From positions 2,666,001 through 2,730,000 of the forward strand of contig NZ_AP027737.1 of assembly GCF_030296695.1 (NCBI RefSeq): DNA of 64,000 bases, written 5' to 3'. The position numbers and the translations under genes were made by a program. The DNA is from Agromyces mangrovi (GTDB lineage Bacteria > Actinomycetota > Actinomycetes > Actinomycetales > Microbacteriaceae). Positions 43,924-52,515 of this stretch are shown here, one piece after another (positions within the stretch are counted from its first letter, which is position 1; the number at the start of each line of letters is the position of its first letter). The notes below the pieces were generated by a model. That model ran no database searches. It was not told the DNA's origin and saw nothing but the letters and a program-made list of their open reading frames with translations.

Positions 43924-46061
43924 GTGGCGCACAGCATCTACATCGGATCGGCTGAGGGAAACACGGGGAAGTCGACCATCGCGCTCGGCGCGGTCGACAC
44001 CCTGAGCAGGCGGGTGGGACGGGTCGGCGTCTTCCGTCCGGTCGCCCGATCGACGAGCGAGCGCGACTACGTGCTCGAGCTGCTGCTCGCGCACGAGGCG
44101 GTCGACACGGGCTACGACGAGGCGATCGGCGTGCGCTACGACGACGTGCACGCCGACCCCGAGCGGGCGCTCGCCACCATCGTGCGGCGGTACAAGGCGG
44201 TCGAGGCCGGGTGCGACGCCGTCGTCATCGTCGGCTCCGACTACACCGACGTCGGCAGCCCCACCGAATTGAGCTACAACGCCCGCATCGCCGCGAACCT
44301 GGGCGCCCCGATGCTGCTCGCCGTCGGCGGGCGCATCCCGCAGGACACCGACGACGGCGACCGCCTCGGCTACGTCGACGCGCGCACGCCCGCCGAGGTC
44401 GCCCAGCTCACCGAGCTCGCGCTCGAGGAGCTGCACGACGAGCACGCGACGCTGCTCGGCATCATCGTGAACCGCGCCGACGAGGAACGGCTCGACGAGG
44501 TCGTCGCCGCGGTGCGCGAGGTCGTCGGCGAGGTCGCCGACCCGGCCGTGTGGGCGATCCCGGAGGACCAGTACCTCGTCGCCCCGACCATGGGCTCGAT
44601 CATGACCGCGGTCGACGGTGCGCTGTACGCGGGCGACCCGCAGCTGCTGAACCGCGAGGCCCTCGGCGTCGTGGTCGCCGCGATGAGCCTCGTGAACGTG
44701 CTGCCGCGGCTGATCGAGGGCTCGGTCGTGGTCATCCCCGCCGACCGCGCCGACGTGCTGCTCGGCGTGCTCACCGCGCACTCGTCGGCGACGTTCCCGT
44801 CGATCTCGGGGGTCGTCCTCAACGGCGGGTTCGAGCTCCCCGAGCAGATCGAGCGCCTGGTCGAGGGCCTGCACACCGACCTGCCGATCATCCGCACCGA
44901 CCTCGGCAGCTACGACACGGCCGTGCGCATCACCCATACCCGCGGCCGCCTCGCCGCCGAGTCGCAACGCAAGCGCGACACCGCACTGCGCCTGTTCGAG
45001 CACCACGTCGACACGGCCGAGCTGCTCGACCGCCTCGACGTGAGCCACGCCGACGTCGTCACCCCGCTCATGTTCGAGTACGGGCTGCTCGAGCGCGCCC
45101 GCCAGGCCGACAAGCACATCGTGCTCCCCGAGGGCGACGACGACCGCATCCTCCGGGCCGCGGCCACGCTGCTCGCGCGCGGGGTCGCGCGCCTGACCAT
45201 CCTCGGCGAGTCGATCGAGGTGCGCTCGCGCGCACTCAGCCTGGGCCTCGACATCTCCGGCGCCGAGGTCGTGAGCTCCCATGACGCGGTCCTGGGCATG
45301 AAGTTCGCCGAGGAGTACCACCGGCTGCGCCAGCACAAGGGCATCTCGCTCGAGCAGGCGCGCGAGACCGTCACCGACGTCTCGTACTTCGGCACGATGA
45401 TGGTGCACCTCGGGCTCGCCGACGGCATGGTCTCGGGCGCAGCCCACACGACGGCGCACACCATCCGCCCGTCGTTCGAGATCGTGAAGACGAAGCCCGG
45501 CGTCTCGGTCGTGTCGAGCGTGTTCCTCATGGCGCTCGCCGACCGCGTTCTGGTCTACGGCGACTGCGCCGTGAACCCCGACCCGACCGCCGAGCAGCTC
45601 GCCGACATCGCGATCTCGTCGTCGCAGACCGCCGCGCAGTTCGGCGTCGACCCGCGCGTGGCGATGCTGTCGTACTCGACGGGCACGTCGGGCGCCGGCG
45701 CCGACGTCGACAAGGTGCGCACGGCGACCGAGCTGGTGCGCGAGCGCATGCCGCACCTGCTGGTCGAGGGGCCGATCCAGTACGACGCGGCGGTCGACGC
45801 GGCCGTCGCGGCGAGCAAGCTGCCCGACTCCGCCGTGGCGGGGCGCGCGACGGTGTTCATCTTCCCCGACCTCAACACCGGCAACAACACGTACAAGGCC
45901 GTGCAGCGCTCGGCCGGCGCCGTTGCGATCGGCCCTGTGCTGCAGGGCCTCAACAAGCCCGTCAACGACCTCTCGAGGGGGCGCTCGTGCAGGACATCGT
46001 GAACACCGTGGCCATCACCGCCATTCAGGCGGCCGAAGCGGATGCCCCGGTGGCGTCGTGA
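43924..46061 (+). CDS. pta: Phosphate acetyltransferase; apparent frameshift near the end
   Basis: Long-type Pta (712 residues after repair) that turns acetyl-CoA and phosphate into acetyl phosphate. N-terminal P-loop-like/DRTGG domains: IYIGSAEGNTGKSTIALG and VDTLSRRVGRVGVFRP. C-terminal PTA_PTB domain: KHIVLPEGDDDRILRAA and NTGNNTYKAVQRS. The G run at 45977-45981 needs one more G, after which NDLSRGALVQDIVNTVAITA restores the normal C terminus and the stop falls at 46061, overlapping ackA by four bases. GTG start is leaderless (TAGGCT six bases upstream). It forms the pta-ackA acetate pathway. Confidence 0.95.
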
Positions 46062-47266
46062 CCCCGATCCTCGTCGTCAACTCCGGCTCGTCGTCGTTCA
46101 AGTACCAGCTGATCGACGTCGAGGAGTCGCGCACGCTCGCGTCGGGGCTCGTCGAACGCATCGGTGCCGAGACCGGCGGGCGTGCGAAGCACACCGTGCA
46201 CCCGGCATCCGGCGACCCCTCGACCACCGAGCTCGAGCGCGAGATCGCCGACCACACCGCCGGGTTCCAGGTCATGCTCGACGCGTTCGCCGCGCACGGC
46301 CCGGCGCTCGCCGACCACGCGCCGATCGCGGTCGGCCACCGCGTCGTGCAGGGCGGCGCGCGCTTCTTCGAGCCGACCGTCATCACCGACCTCGTGCGCA
46401 TCAACATCGACGAGCTCTCGGCGCTCGCACCGCTGCACAACCCGGCGAACCTCGCCGGCATCGTCGCCGCGCAGCGCGCGTTCGCCGACGTGCCGCACGT
46501 GGCCGTGTTCGACACCGCGTTCCACCAGACGCTGCCGCCCGCCGCCTACACCTACGCGATCGACGCCGAGGTCGCCGAGAAGCACCGCGTGCGCCGCTAC
46601 GGCTTCCACGGCACCTCGCACCGGTTCGTGTCGCGCGCCGCCGCGGAGTTCCTCGGACGACCGGTGGGCGAGCTCAAGCAGATCGTGCTGCACCTCGGCA
46701 ACGGGGCATCCGCCTGTGCCGTCGACGGCGGCCGCTCGGTCGAGACGAGCATGGGCATGACCCCGCTCGAGGGGCTCGTCATGGGCACCCGCTCGGGCGA
46801 CATCGACCCGGCCGTGCTGCTGCACCTCTCGCGCCGGGCGGGCATGTCGATCGACGAGCTCGACACGCTGCTCAACTCGCGCAGCGGCATCCTCGGGCTG
46901 TCGGGGCACGGCGACATGCGCGACCTGCACGCCGCGATCGACGCCGGCGACGAGCGGGCGCAGGTGGCGTTCGACGTGTGGGCGCACCGGATCCGCGGGT
47001 ACGTGGGGGCGTACGCGGCCCAGCTCGGGCGGGTCGACGCGATCGTGTTCACCGCCGGCGTGGGGGAGAACGACGACCGGGCACGTGCCGCGGTGCTCGC
47101 CGGGCTCGAGGGGTTCGGCGTCGTGCTCGATGCGGCCCGCAATGCCGAGCGGGTGCCGGGCGCGCGGCGCATCTCGGCCGACGATTCGCGCGTCGAGGTG
47201 CTCGTCGTGCCCACGAACGAGGAGCTCGAGATCGCCCGGCAGGCGCACGAGGTGGTCGCGGGCTGA
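46058..47266 (+). CDS. ackA: Acetate kinase
   Basis: 402 residues. Converts acetyl phosphate and ADP to acetate and ATP. Family motifs: ILVVNSGSSSFKYQ at the N terminus, RRYGFHGTSHRFV (with the catalytic-region His/Arg), HLGNGASACAVDGGRSVETS, and GENDDRAR near the C terminus. GTG start overlaps the repaired pta stop (GTGA). Confidence 0.96.
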   Translation: MTPILVVNSGSSSFKYQLIDVEESRTLASGLVERIGAETGGRAKHTVHPASGDPSTTELEREIADHTAGFQVMLDAFAAHGPALADHAPIAVGHRVVQGGARFFEPTVITDLVRINIDELSALAPLHNPANLAGIVAAQRAFADVPHVAVFDTAFHQTLPPAAYTYAIDAEVAEKHRVRRYGFHGTSHRFVSRAAAEFLGRPVGELKQIVLHLGNGASACAVDGGRSVETSMGMTPLEGLVMGTRSGDIDPAVLLHLSRRAGMSIDELDTLLNSRSGILGLSGHGDMRDLHAAIDAGDERAQVAFDVWAHRIRGYVGAYAAQLGRVDAIVFTAGVGENDDRARAAVLAGLEGFGVVLDAARNAERVPGARRISADDSRVEVLVVPTNEELEIARQAHEVVAG

Positions 47267-47320
47267 GCACGGCGAGCGGATGCCCCTGGGCGACCGCCCC
47301 GTACCGATAGCGTGTCCGGT

Positions 47321-48033
47321 GTGGAGCGCAGCCTTCGAGATCGCATGCGACGTCGTCGGCGCGCCGACGAGTCGACGAGCCAGCTGCCGTTCTGGGTGGG
47401 CCCCGCGATCGCGCTCGTACTCGTGCTGATCGTGCAGGCGCTCGTGGTGAAGCTCTACGCGGTGCCGAGCGGGTCGATGCAGGAGACGCTCGACGTCGGC
47501 GACCGCATCCTCGTCGAGCGCATCGTGCCGACGCCGCACGAGCGCGGTGACGTCATCGTCTTCGAGGCGACGCCCGAGTGGGGCAGCCTCGGGCCCGTGA
47601 CCGACGTGTTCGACGGTGCGCTGCGCGTGATCGGCACCGTCACCGGACTCGGGCCGGGCGCGCCGTACTCGCTCGTCAAGCGCGTCATCGGGATGCCGGG
47701 GGAGGAGGTCGCGTGCTGCGATGCCGAGGGCCGTGTGACGGTCGACGGCGAGCCCCTCGACGAGCCGTACCTCTTCGAGGACCCGCCCTTCGAGGCGGGC
47801 TCCCTCGACTGCACGACCCAGCCGATCTCGACCCGCTGCTTCGGGCCGATCGCCGTGCCCGAGGGGAGTTCCTGGTGCTCGGCGACCACCGCGGGTCGTC
47901 GGCCGACTCGGTCATCGCGTGCCGCGGCGCCCCCGAGGCCACCGCCTGCGCGAGGTTCGTGCCCGAGGAGAACGTGGTCGGTCTCGCGTTCGCCCGCGTC
48001 TGGCCGCTGACCCGCATCGGCCCGATCGACTGA
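47321..48033 (+). CDS. lepB: Signal peptidase I; apparent frameshift
   Basis: 237 residues after one G is added at 47863-47866. Membrane serine protease that removes signal peptides outside the cytoplasmic membrane. One N-terminal helix (PAIALVLVLIVQALVVKLYA); catalytic Ser52 in VPSGSMQETL; catalytic Lys120 in LVKRVIGMPGEE; box E restored by the repair, EGEFLVLGDHRGSSADS. Two Cys pairs (CCDAEG, CTTQPISTRC) flank an insertion. GTG 47321 is favoured over 47312 because TAGCGT (47308-47313) lies seven bases before it. A family C repeat follows. Confidence 0.92.
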
Positions 48034-48087
48034 CCCGTCTCGTGTCCGAGTCCGCCCCTCCGCGCCCCGCGCGCCCTCCATTTCCGT

Positions 48088-48151
48088 CTGAGGGCGATTC
48101 CTTGAGCTGAGGGCGAAAGCTTCGGCCCTCAGCCAAGGAATCGCCCTCAAG
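48088..48151. repeat. Nested palindromic repeat family C, copy 2
   Basis: 64 bp, same length and plan as copy 1: outer arms 48088-48106 and 48133-48151 (CTGAGGGCGATTCCTTG against CAAGGAATCGCCCTCA) and inner palindrome 48107-48132 (CTGAGGGCGAAAGCTTC outward to GGCCCTCAG). It lies between two convergent genes. Confidence 0.88.
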
Positions 48152-48199
48152 CGCCGATCGTGTGCCGGCCGTGCGGCGGCGGCGCGAGTTTCGGCGCGC

Positions 48200-48430
48200 T
48201 CAGCGTCGCCTGCGCAGGCGACCGAGGCCCACGAGCACGCCCAGGACCAGGCCGGCCGCGGCGATCGCCAGCGCGATGCAGGCGAACACGAGGTAGCGGA
48301 TCTCGGTCGCCTGCCCCTCCCAGCCCCGGCTGTCCGACCATGCGAGGCTGACGCGCACCCACACCGCCGCGACTACGAGCCCGAGCAGCGCCACTCCCGC
48401 CCCGAGCAGCCAGCGCATCAACGTCCGCAT
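48200..48430 (-). CDS. Small membrane protein, two helices
   Basis: 76 residues: an Arg-containing start, helix 1 (LLGAGVALLGLVVAAVWVRV), a short polar loop with Trp and Glu, helix 2 (YLVFACIALAIAAAGLVLGV), and a poly-Arg end. No family recognised. Not obviously in an operon with the Nudix gene 28 bp upstream, although cotranscription is possible. Confidence 0.6.
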   Translation of the reverse strand: MRTLMRWLLGAGVALLGLVVAAVWVRVSLAWSDSRGWEGQATEIRYLVFACIALAIAAAGLVLGVLVGLGRLRRRR

Positions 48431-48458
48431 CGCGGCCCGCCTCCCTCCAGCCTGCGAA

Positions 48459-48878
48459 TCAGAGTCGCGCATGGATGATCTCGGCGATGCCGTCGGGGTA
48501 GAACGGGTGGGGTGTCTCACGGATCGGCACCCAGCGGACCGGGCTGCCCTCATCGAGCACGTGCAGGCGGGCGTCGAGGGGGATCCGGTCGATCTCGTCG
48601 GACTCGACCGCGTAGACGTGGGCGATCTCGTGGCCAGGTCGTCCCTCGTACGTGAAGATGTTCTGCACGACGTCGAGCAGCTCGACCCGGCCCAGTTCGA
48701 CGCCGAGCTCCTCGACGAACTCGCGGCGCAGTGCCTGCTCGGCGGTCTCTCCGAACTCGATGCCGCCGCCGAGCGCGCGGTGGAACGACGCATCCTTTAC
48801 GCGATCCCTCCCGTCGAGCACCAGGACGTGCCCGTCGCGAACGGGGAGCCCCACGGCTATGTTCCGGATCGTCGGCAT
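48459..48878 (-). CDS. Nudix hydrolase
   Basis: 139 residues, one Nudix domain. Nudix box GGGIEFGETAEQALRREFVEEL-GVEL agrees with Gx5Ex7REUxEExGU (metal-binding Glu cluster). It would hydrolyse a nucleoside diphosphate linked to another group; substrate unknown. The ATG at 48878 is leaderless: TAGCAT ends seven bases before it on the minus strand. Confidence 0.92.
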   Translation of the reverse strand: MPTIRNIAVGLPVRDGHVLVLDGRDRVKDASFHRALGGGIEFGETAEQALRREFVEELGVELGRVELLDVVQNIFTYEGRPGHEIAHVYAVESDEIDRIPLDARLHVLDEGSPVRWVPIRETPHPFYPDGIAEIIHARL

Positions 48879-48930
48879 GGGAGCGATGCTAGTGCGGACG
48901 AGCACCCCGGTCCGCCGGCGCACGGAACCT

Positions 48931-49015
48931 GCCTGAGGGCCGTTTCTTGTCTGAGGGCGAGAGCTTCAGCCCTCAGCCCGAGGAACGGCCCTCAGACAAG
49001 AAACGGCCCTCAGGC
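48931..49015. repeat. Nested palindromic repeat family C, copy 3 (extended)
   Basis: 85 bp. Inner palindrome 48951-48976 as in the other copies, then a right arm at 48977-48995 almost identical to that of copy 1 (CCCGAGGAACGGCCCTCAG). A further arm at 48996-49015 pairs perfectly over 20 bases with the left arm 48931-48950. The element thus has two alternative right arms, consistent with recombination or slippage between family members. It lies between two co-oriented minus-strand genes. Confidence 0.88.
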
Positions 49016-49031
49016 GTGATTCGGCGCAGGC

Positions 49032-50021
49032 TCAGGCGGGCGCGGAGAGCCGTGCCGCGCGCGCCTCGAGGTACGCGTCGAGCGCCTCGCGGCTCGTGCG
49101 CCGCGGCACGTAGCCGAAGCGCGCCTTGAGGGCGTCGTTCGCGAGCACCGGGCGGTAGCGCAGGAAGTCGAGCTGCTCGGGGCCGTGCACGGTCAGCTTC
49201 AGCGCGTGCCCGACGCGAAGGCCGAGCGACAGCACCCACGCGGGCAGCCGCAGCGTGCGCTTGCCCATGGCTGCCGCGATCTCGCTCACCGTGACGACGC
49301 CGTCGCCCGCCACGTTGTACGCGCCCGCCGGCCCTCCGCCGGCGACCGCGTGCACCATCGCGCCCACGACGTCGTCGACCCAGGCGAATACGAACGGGCT
49401 CGCCGCGCCGCGGATCTCGAGCGGCCGGTCGGCCTCCCAGAGCGCAGTGATCTGGTTGCCGACGGTCGGCCCGAGGATCGTGCCGATGCGGAAGATCACC
49501 TGCTCGAGCTCGGGGTGGGAGGCCCGCGCCTCGGCGAGCAACTCCTCGACCAGGCGCTTGTGCCGCGAGTACGGGAAGGTGTCGTTGCCGCGCAGCGGGT
49601 CGGTCTCGCGCAGCGGCATCGGGTTGTCGGCGTAGTAGCCGTAGGCAGCACCGCTCGACGAGACGACGACCCGCCGAACGCCCGCCTCGAGGCACGCGTC
49701 CAGCACGTGACGCGACCCCTCGACGTCGACCGCGTACTCCTGCTCCACCGTCGTCGCGGCCCCCGGGTTCACGATCGACGCGAGGTGCACCACCGTGTCG
49801 ATGCGGTGCTCGCGGAACTGCGGCGCGAGCGACCCGGGCGACGTCACGTCGCCGTGCACGACCACGGCGCCCGGCACCGGCGCGCGCGGCGGCCGCAGGT
49901 CGCCCGAGACCACGACCTCGACGTCGGGGTGCGCGGCGAGCGCCGCCACCACGTTCGACCCGAGGAATCCGCTGCCACCGGTCACGTAGACCCGGCGACC
50001 ACCAGACACGGCGGCGCTCAC
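49032..50021 (-). CDS. NAD-dependent epimerase/dehydratase (extended SDR)
   Basis: 329 residues. Rossmann start VYVTGGSGFLGSNVV; catalytic triad region VSSSGAAYG and YSRHKRLVEE (Tyr and Lys); RIGTILGPTVGNQ. A sugar-nucleotide epimerase/dehydratase or 3-beta-hydroxysteroid-dehydrogenase-like enzyme; substrate unknown. Third gene of a unit with the BASS transporter and the flavin monooxygenase, linked by GTGA and ATGA overlaps; the steroid-like reading is attractive given the transporter type but unproven. Confidence 0.88.
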   Translation of the reverse strand: MSAAVSGGRRVYVTGGSGFLGSNVVAALAAHPDVEVVVSGDLRPPRAPVPGAVVVHGDVTSPGSLAPQFREHRIDTVVHLASIVNPGAATTVEQEYAVDVEGSRHVLDACLEAGVRRVVVSSSGAAYGYYADNPMPLRETDPLRGNDTFPYSRHKRLVEELLAEARASHPELEQVIFRIGTILGPTVGNQITALWEADRPLEIRGAASPFVFAWVDDVVGAMVHAVAGGGPAGAYNVAGDGVVTVSEIAAAMGKRTLRLPAWVLSLGLRVGHALKLTVHGPEQLDFLRYRPVLANDALKARFGYVPRRTSREALDAYLEARAARLSAPA

Positions 50022-50950
50022 GCGGTCACGCCCGACGAGGCATCCGCCGCCTGCTTCTTCTTCGTGTGCCGCGCCCAGAGGCTCGCGACGACGAGGCCGG
50101 CGACGATGTCCCAGATGCCCCACCAGCCGGCGACGATCGCCATGCCGCCGAGGCCGCCGAAGAACGTGAAGACGAGGCCGAGGCCGAGGCCGGCGTTGCG
50201 GATGCCGACCTCGAACGTGATGGCCTTGCGCTCGCGCACCGCCAGGCCGCCGACGCGGGCGCTCGCGTAGCCGATCGCCAGAGCGATCGCGTCGTGCAGC
50301 GTGACGGCGAGCAGCACCACGCCGATCCACGCGATGAAGTACTCGAAGTTGCCGACGAGCGCGGCGACGATGAAGCCGAGCAGGCCCAGCAGGCTCACCC
50401 AGCGCATGGTCGGCTGCACCTTCGCGGCGAACCGCGGCCACACCGTGCGGATCGTGAGCCCGAGCGCGAACGGCAGGCCGATCACGAGCAGGATCTCGAG
50501 CATCATCTGCCAGCCGTTCAGGCTGACGGCGCGCATGAGCTCCGAGCCGGTCGGGTGCAGGTTGCCCCAGAACGACAGGCTGAGCGGCAGCAGGAAGATG
50601 TAGAGCACGTTCGCGACTGCGGTCATCGAGACGCTGAGCGCCACGTTGCCGCCCGAGCGGTACGTGAGCACCTGCGACACGTTGCCCGGCGGGCAGCACG
50701 CGACCAGGATCATGCCGAGCGCGATCGAGCCCTGCACGTTCAGCAGCAGCGTGAGGCCGAAGGTGATCGCAGGCAGCAGCACGATCTGCGCGATGAGCGC
50801 CACGATCATCGGCTTCGGCGCCTTCGCGACGGCGCGGAAGTCGTCGATCGACGTGTCGAGTGCGATGCCGAACATGATCAGCCCGAGCACCACGCTGAGC
50901 GCCACGAGCGAGCCGGGCGCGAAGTTCAGCATCACCTCGTCGATGTTCAT
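50018..50950 (-). CDS. Bile-acid:sodium symporter family transporter
   Basis: 310 residues, about nine to ten helices, BASS/SBF family. Conserved crossing regions GMILVACCPPGNVSQVLTYR and EVGIRNAGLGLGLV are clear. Transports organic anions with sodium; in bacteria, substrates include bile acids, pantoate and other carboxylates. The Cys pair in ACCPPG is typical. Overlaps the monooxygenase stop by four bases. Confidence 0.92.
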   Translation of the reverse strand: MNIDEVMLNFAPGSLVALSVVLGLIMFGIALDTSIDDFRAVAKAPKPMIVALIAQIVLLPAITFGLTLLLNVQGSIALGMILVACCPPGNVSQVLTYRSGGNVALSVSMTAVANVLYIFLLPLSLSFWGNLHPTGSELMRAVSLNGWQMMLEILLVIGLPFALGLTIRTVWPRFAAKVQPTMRWVSLLGLLGFIVAALVGNFEYFIAWIGVVLLAVTLHDAIALAIGYASARVGGLAVRERKAITFEVGIRNAGLGLGLVFTFFGGLGGMAIVAGWWGIWDIVAGLVVASLWARHTKKKQAADASSGVTA

Positions 50951-52344
50951 GCGCGTGCTCCGGCCTTGGCGGCGGCCCGGGCAGGGGCGGTGACGGATGC
51001 CGCTGAGCCGGTCGTCCCACCCGCCGCATCCGCAACCACCGAAGGCGCCTCCCCGAACGCCGCGAGCGAGCGGCGCACCACGCGCCGGTACGCGTCCTTG
51101 TTCACGTAGTACGACATGCGCTCGAGCGCCAGGTAGTGGTACCCGCCGGTGAGGTCGGGCCACTGCCCCGAGGCATCCGCTCGCAGCTTCGCGGCCTTGA
51201 GCGGGTCGCGCGCATCGGCTGCGAAGTACGCGGCGACGAGCTCGGCCTGCTCGGCCCGGCCCTGCCAGCCGATGCCGGATGCCTCGATCATGCCGAGCAC
51301 CGCGAGCCCGTTGAAGCTCGGCGGGAAGATGTTGAGGTAGAGCTTCGGCGAGAAGCCCTCCCAGTTCAGGTCGGCGCGGTCGACGAATGGGTAGTCCAGC
51401 GTGTAGCCGGTGGCGAGCATGATCAAGTCGTAGTCGCCGTGGGTGCCGTCGCGGAAGTGCACGCGCTCGCCGTCGAAGCGCTCGATGTCGGCGCGGATCG
51501 ACAGGTCGCCCTGTCCGAGGTGGTTCAGGATCAGCGTGTTCACGATCGGGTGCGACTCGTACAGCTTGTAGTCGGGCTTCGGGAAGCCGTAGCGGGTCGG
51601 GTCGCCCGTGAAGGCGCGCAGCACGGGGGTGTCGACGGCCTGCTTGATGCGGGCGGGCAGCGGGCGCCCCTGGTTGAGCGTGTCGCTGGGCTTGCCGAAC
51701 AGGTAGCGGGGCACGAAGTAGTAGCCGCGGCGCACCGACATGTCGACGGATGCCGCGCGGTGCACGGCGTCGACCGCGATGTCGCAGCCCGAGTTGCCGG
51801 CGCCGATGATGAGCACGCGCTTGCCCTCGAAGAGCTCCGGATGCTTGTAGGCGCTCGTGTGCAGGATCTCACCGGTGAACTCGCCGGGGAACGTGGGCAC
51901 GTTCGGGTGGGCCAGCGTGCCGTTGGCGATCACGACGCCCGTGTACTCGTCGGTCGTCTCGCCGTCGGGGCCGGTCGCGTGCACGAGCCAGCCGCCGTCG
52001 GGCGTGCGCTCGACGCGGTCGACCCGCGTGTCGAAGCGGATCAGCTCGCGCAGGCCGAAGTGTTCGGCGTAGTCGTCGAAGTAGCGGCGCAGCTCGCGGT
52101 GGCTCGGGTAGTCGGCCGTCGAGCGCATCGGGAACTCGGCGAACTCGGTGGTCGTGCGGCTCGAGATGAGGTGCGCCGACTCGTACATCGTGCTGCGGGG
52201 GTTGTCGATGTTCCAGAGCCCGCCGACGTCGGAGGACGACTCGTAGCCGACGACGTCGAGGCCCCGGCGCTGCATGGCGCGGAGGCCCGCGAGGCCCGAC
52301 GGGCCTGCGCCGATCACGGCGTAGCGGGGAGTGGTGGTGGGCAT
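50947..52344 (-). CDS. Flavin-containing monooxygenase (FMO-like)
   Basis: 465 residues. FAD site VIGAGPSGLAGLRAM, FMO fingerprint FTGEILHTSAYKHP, and NADPH site VLIIGAGNSGCDIAVD are all intact. It inserts one oxygen atom at S, N or carbonyl carbon (the latter would be Baeyer-Villiger). The C-terminal 40 residues are an Ala-rich tail. First gene of a three-gene operon with a BASS transporter and an SDR, which suggests uptake and oxidation of an organic anion or ketone. Opposite dnaX. Confidence 0.92.
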   Translation of the reverse strand: MPTTTPRYAVIGAGPSGLAGLRAMQRRGLDVVGYESSSDVGGLWNIDNPRSTMYESAHLISSRTTTEFAEFPMRSTADYPSHRELRRYFDDYAEHFGLRELIRFDTRVDRVERTPDGGWLVHATGPDGETTDEYTGVVIANGTLAHPNVPTFPGEFTGEILHTSAYKHPELFEGKRVLIIGAGNSGCDIAVDAVHRAASVDMSVRRGYYFVPRYLFGKPSDTLNQGRPLPARIKQAVDTPVLRAFTGDPTRYGFPKPDYKLYESHPIVNTLILNHLGQGDLSIRADIERFDGERVHFRDGTHGDYDLIMLATGYTLDYPFVDRADLNWEGFSPKLYLNIFPPSFNGLAVLGMIEASGIGWQGRAEQAELVAAYFAADARDPLKAAKLRADASGQWPDLTGGYHYLALERMSYYVNKDAYRRVVRRSLAAFGEAPSVVADAAGGTTGSAASVTAPARAAAKAGARA

Positions 52345-52515
52345 GGGGTGGTGCTCCTTCGTACCCGCGACGCCGTTGGGGGTACGCGGCGCCGCGCCCG
52401 CACAGCATACGCGAGCGCCGCTCGGGATTCGAACCGCCGTTCGAGGCTGGGGAGGGGGTGCGCGGGCGGTTCGGAACCCGGCCCTCGTGTCGTGGGCGCC
52501 GACTAGTCTGGTCGC

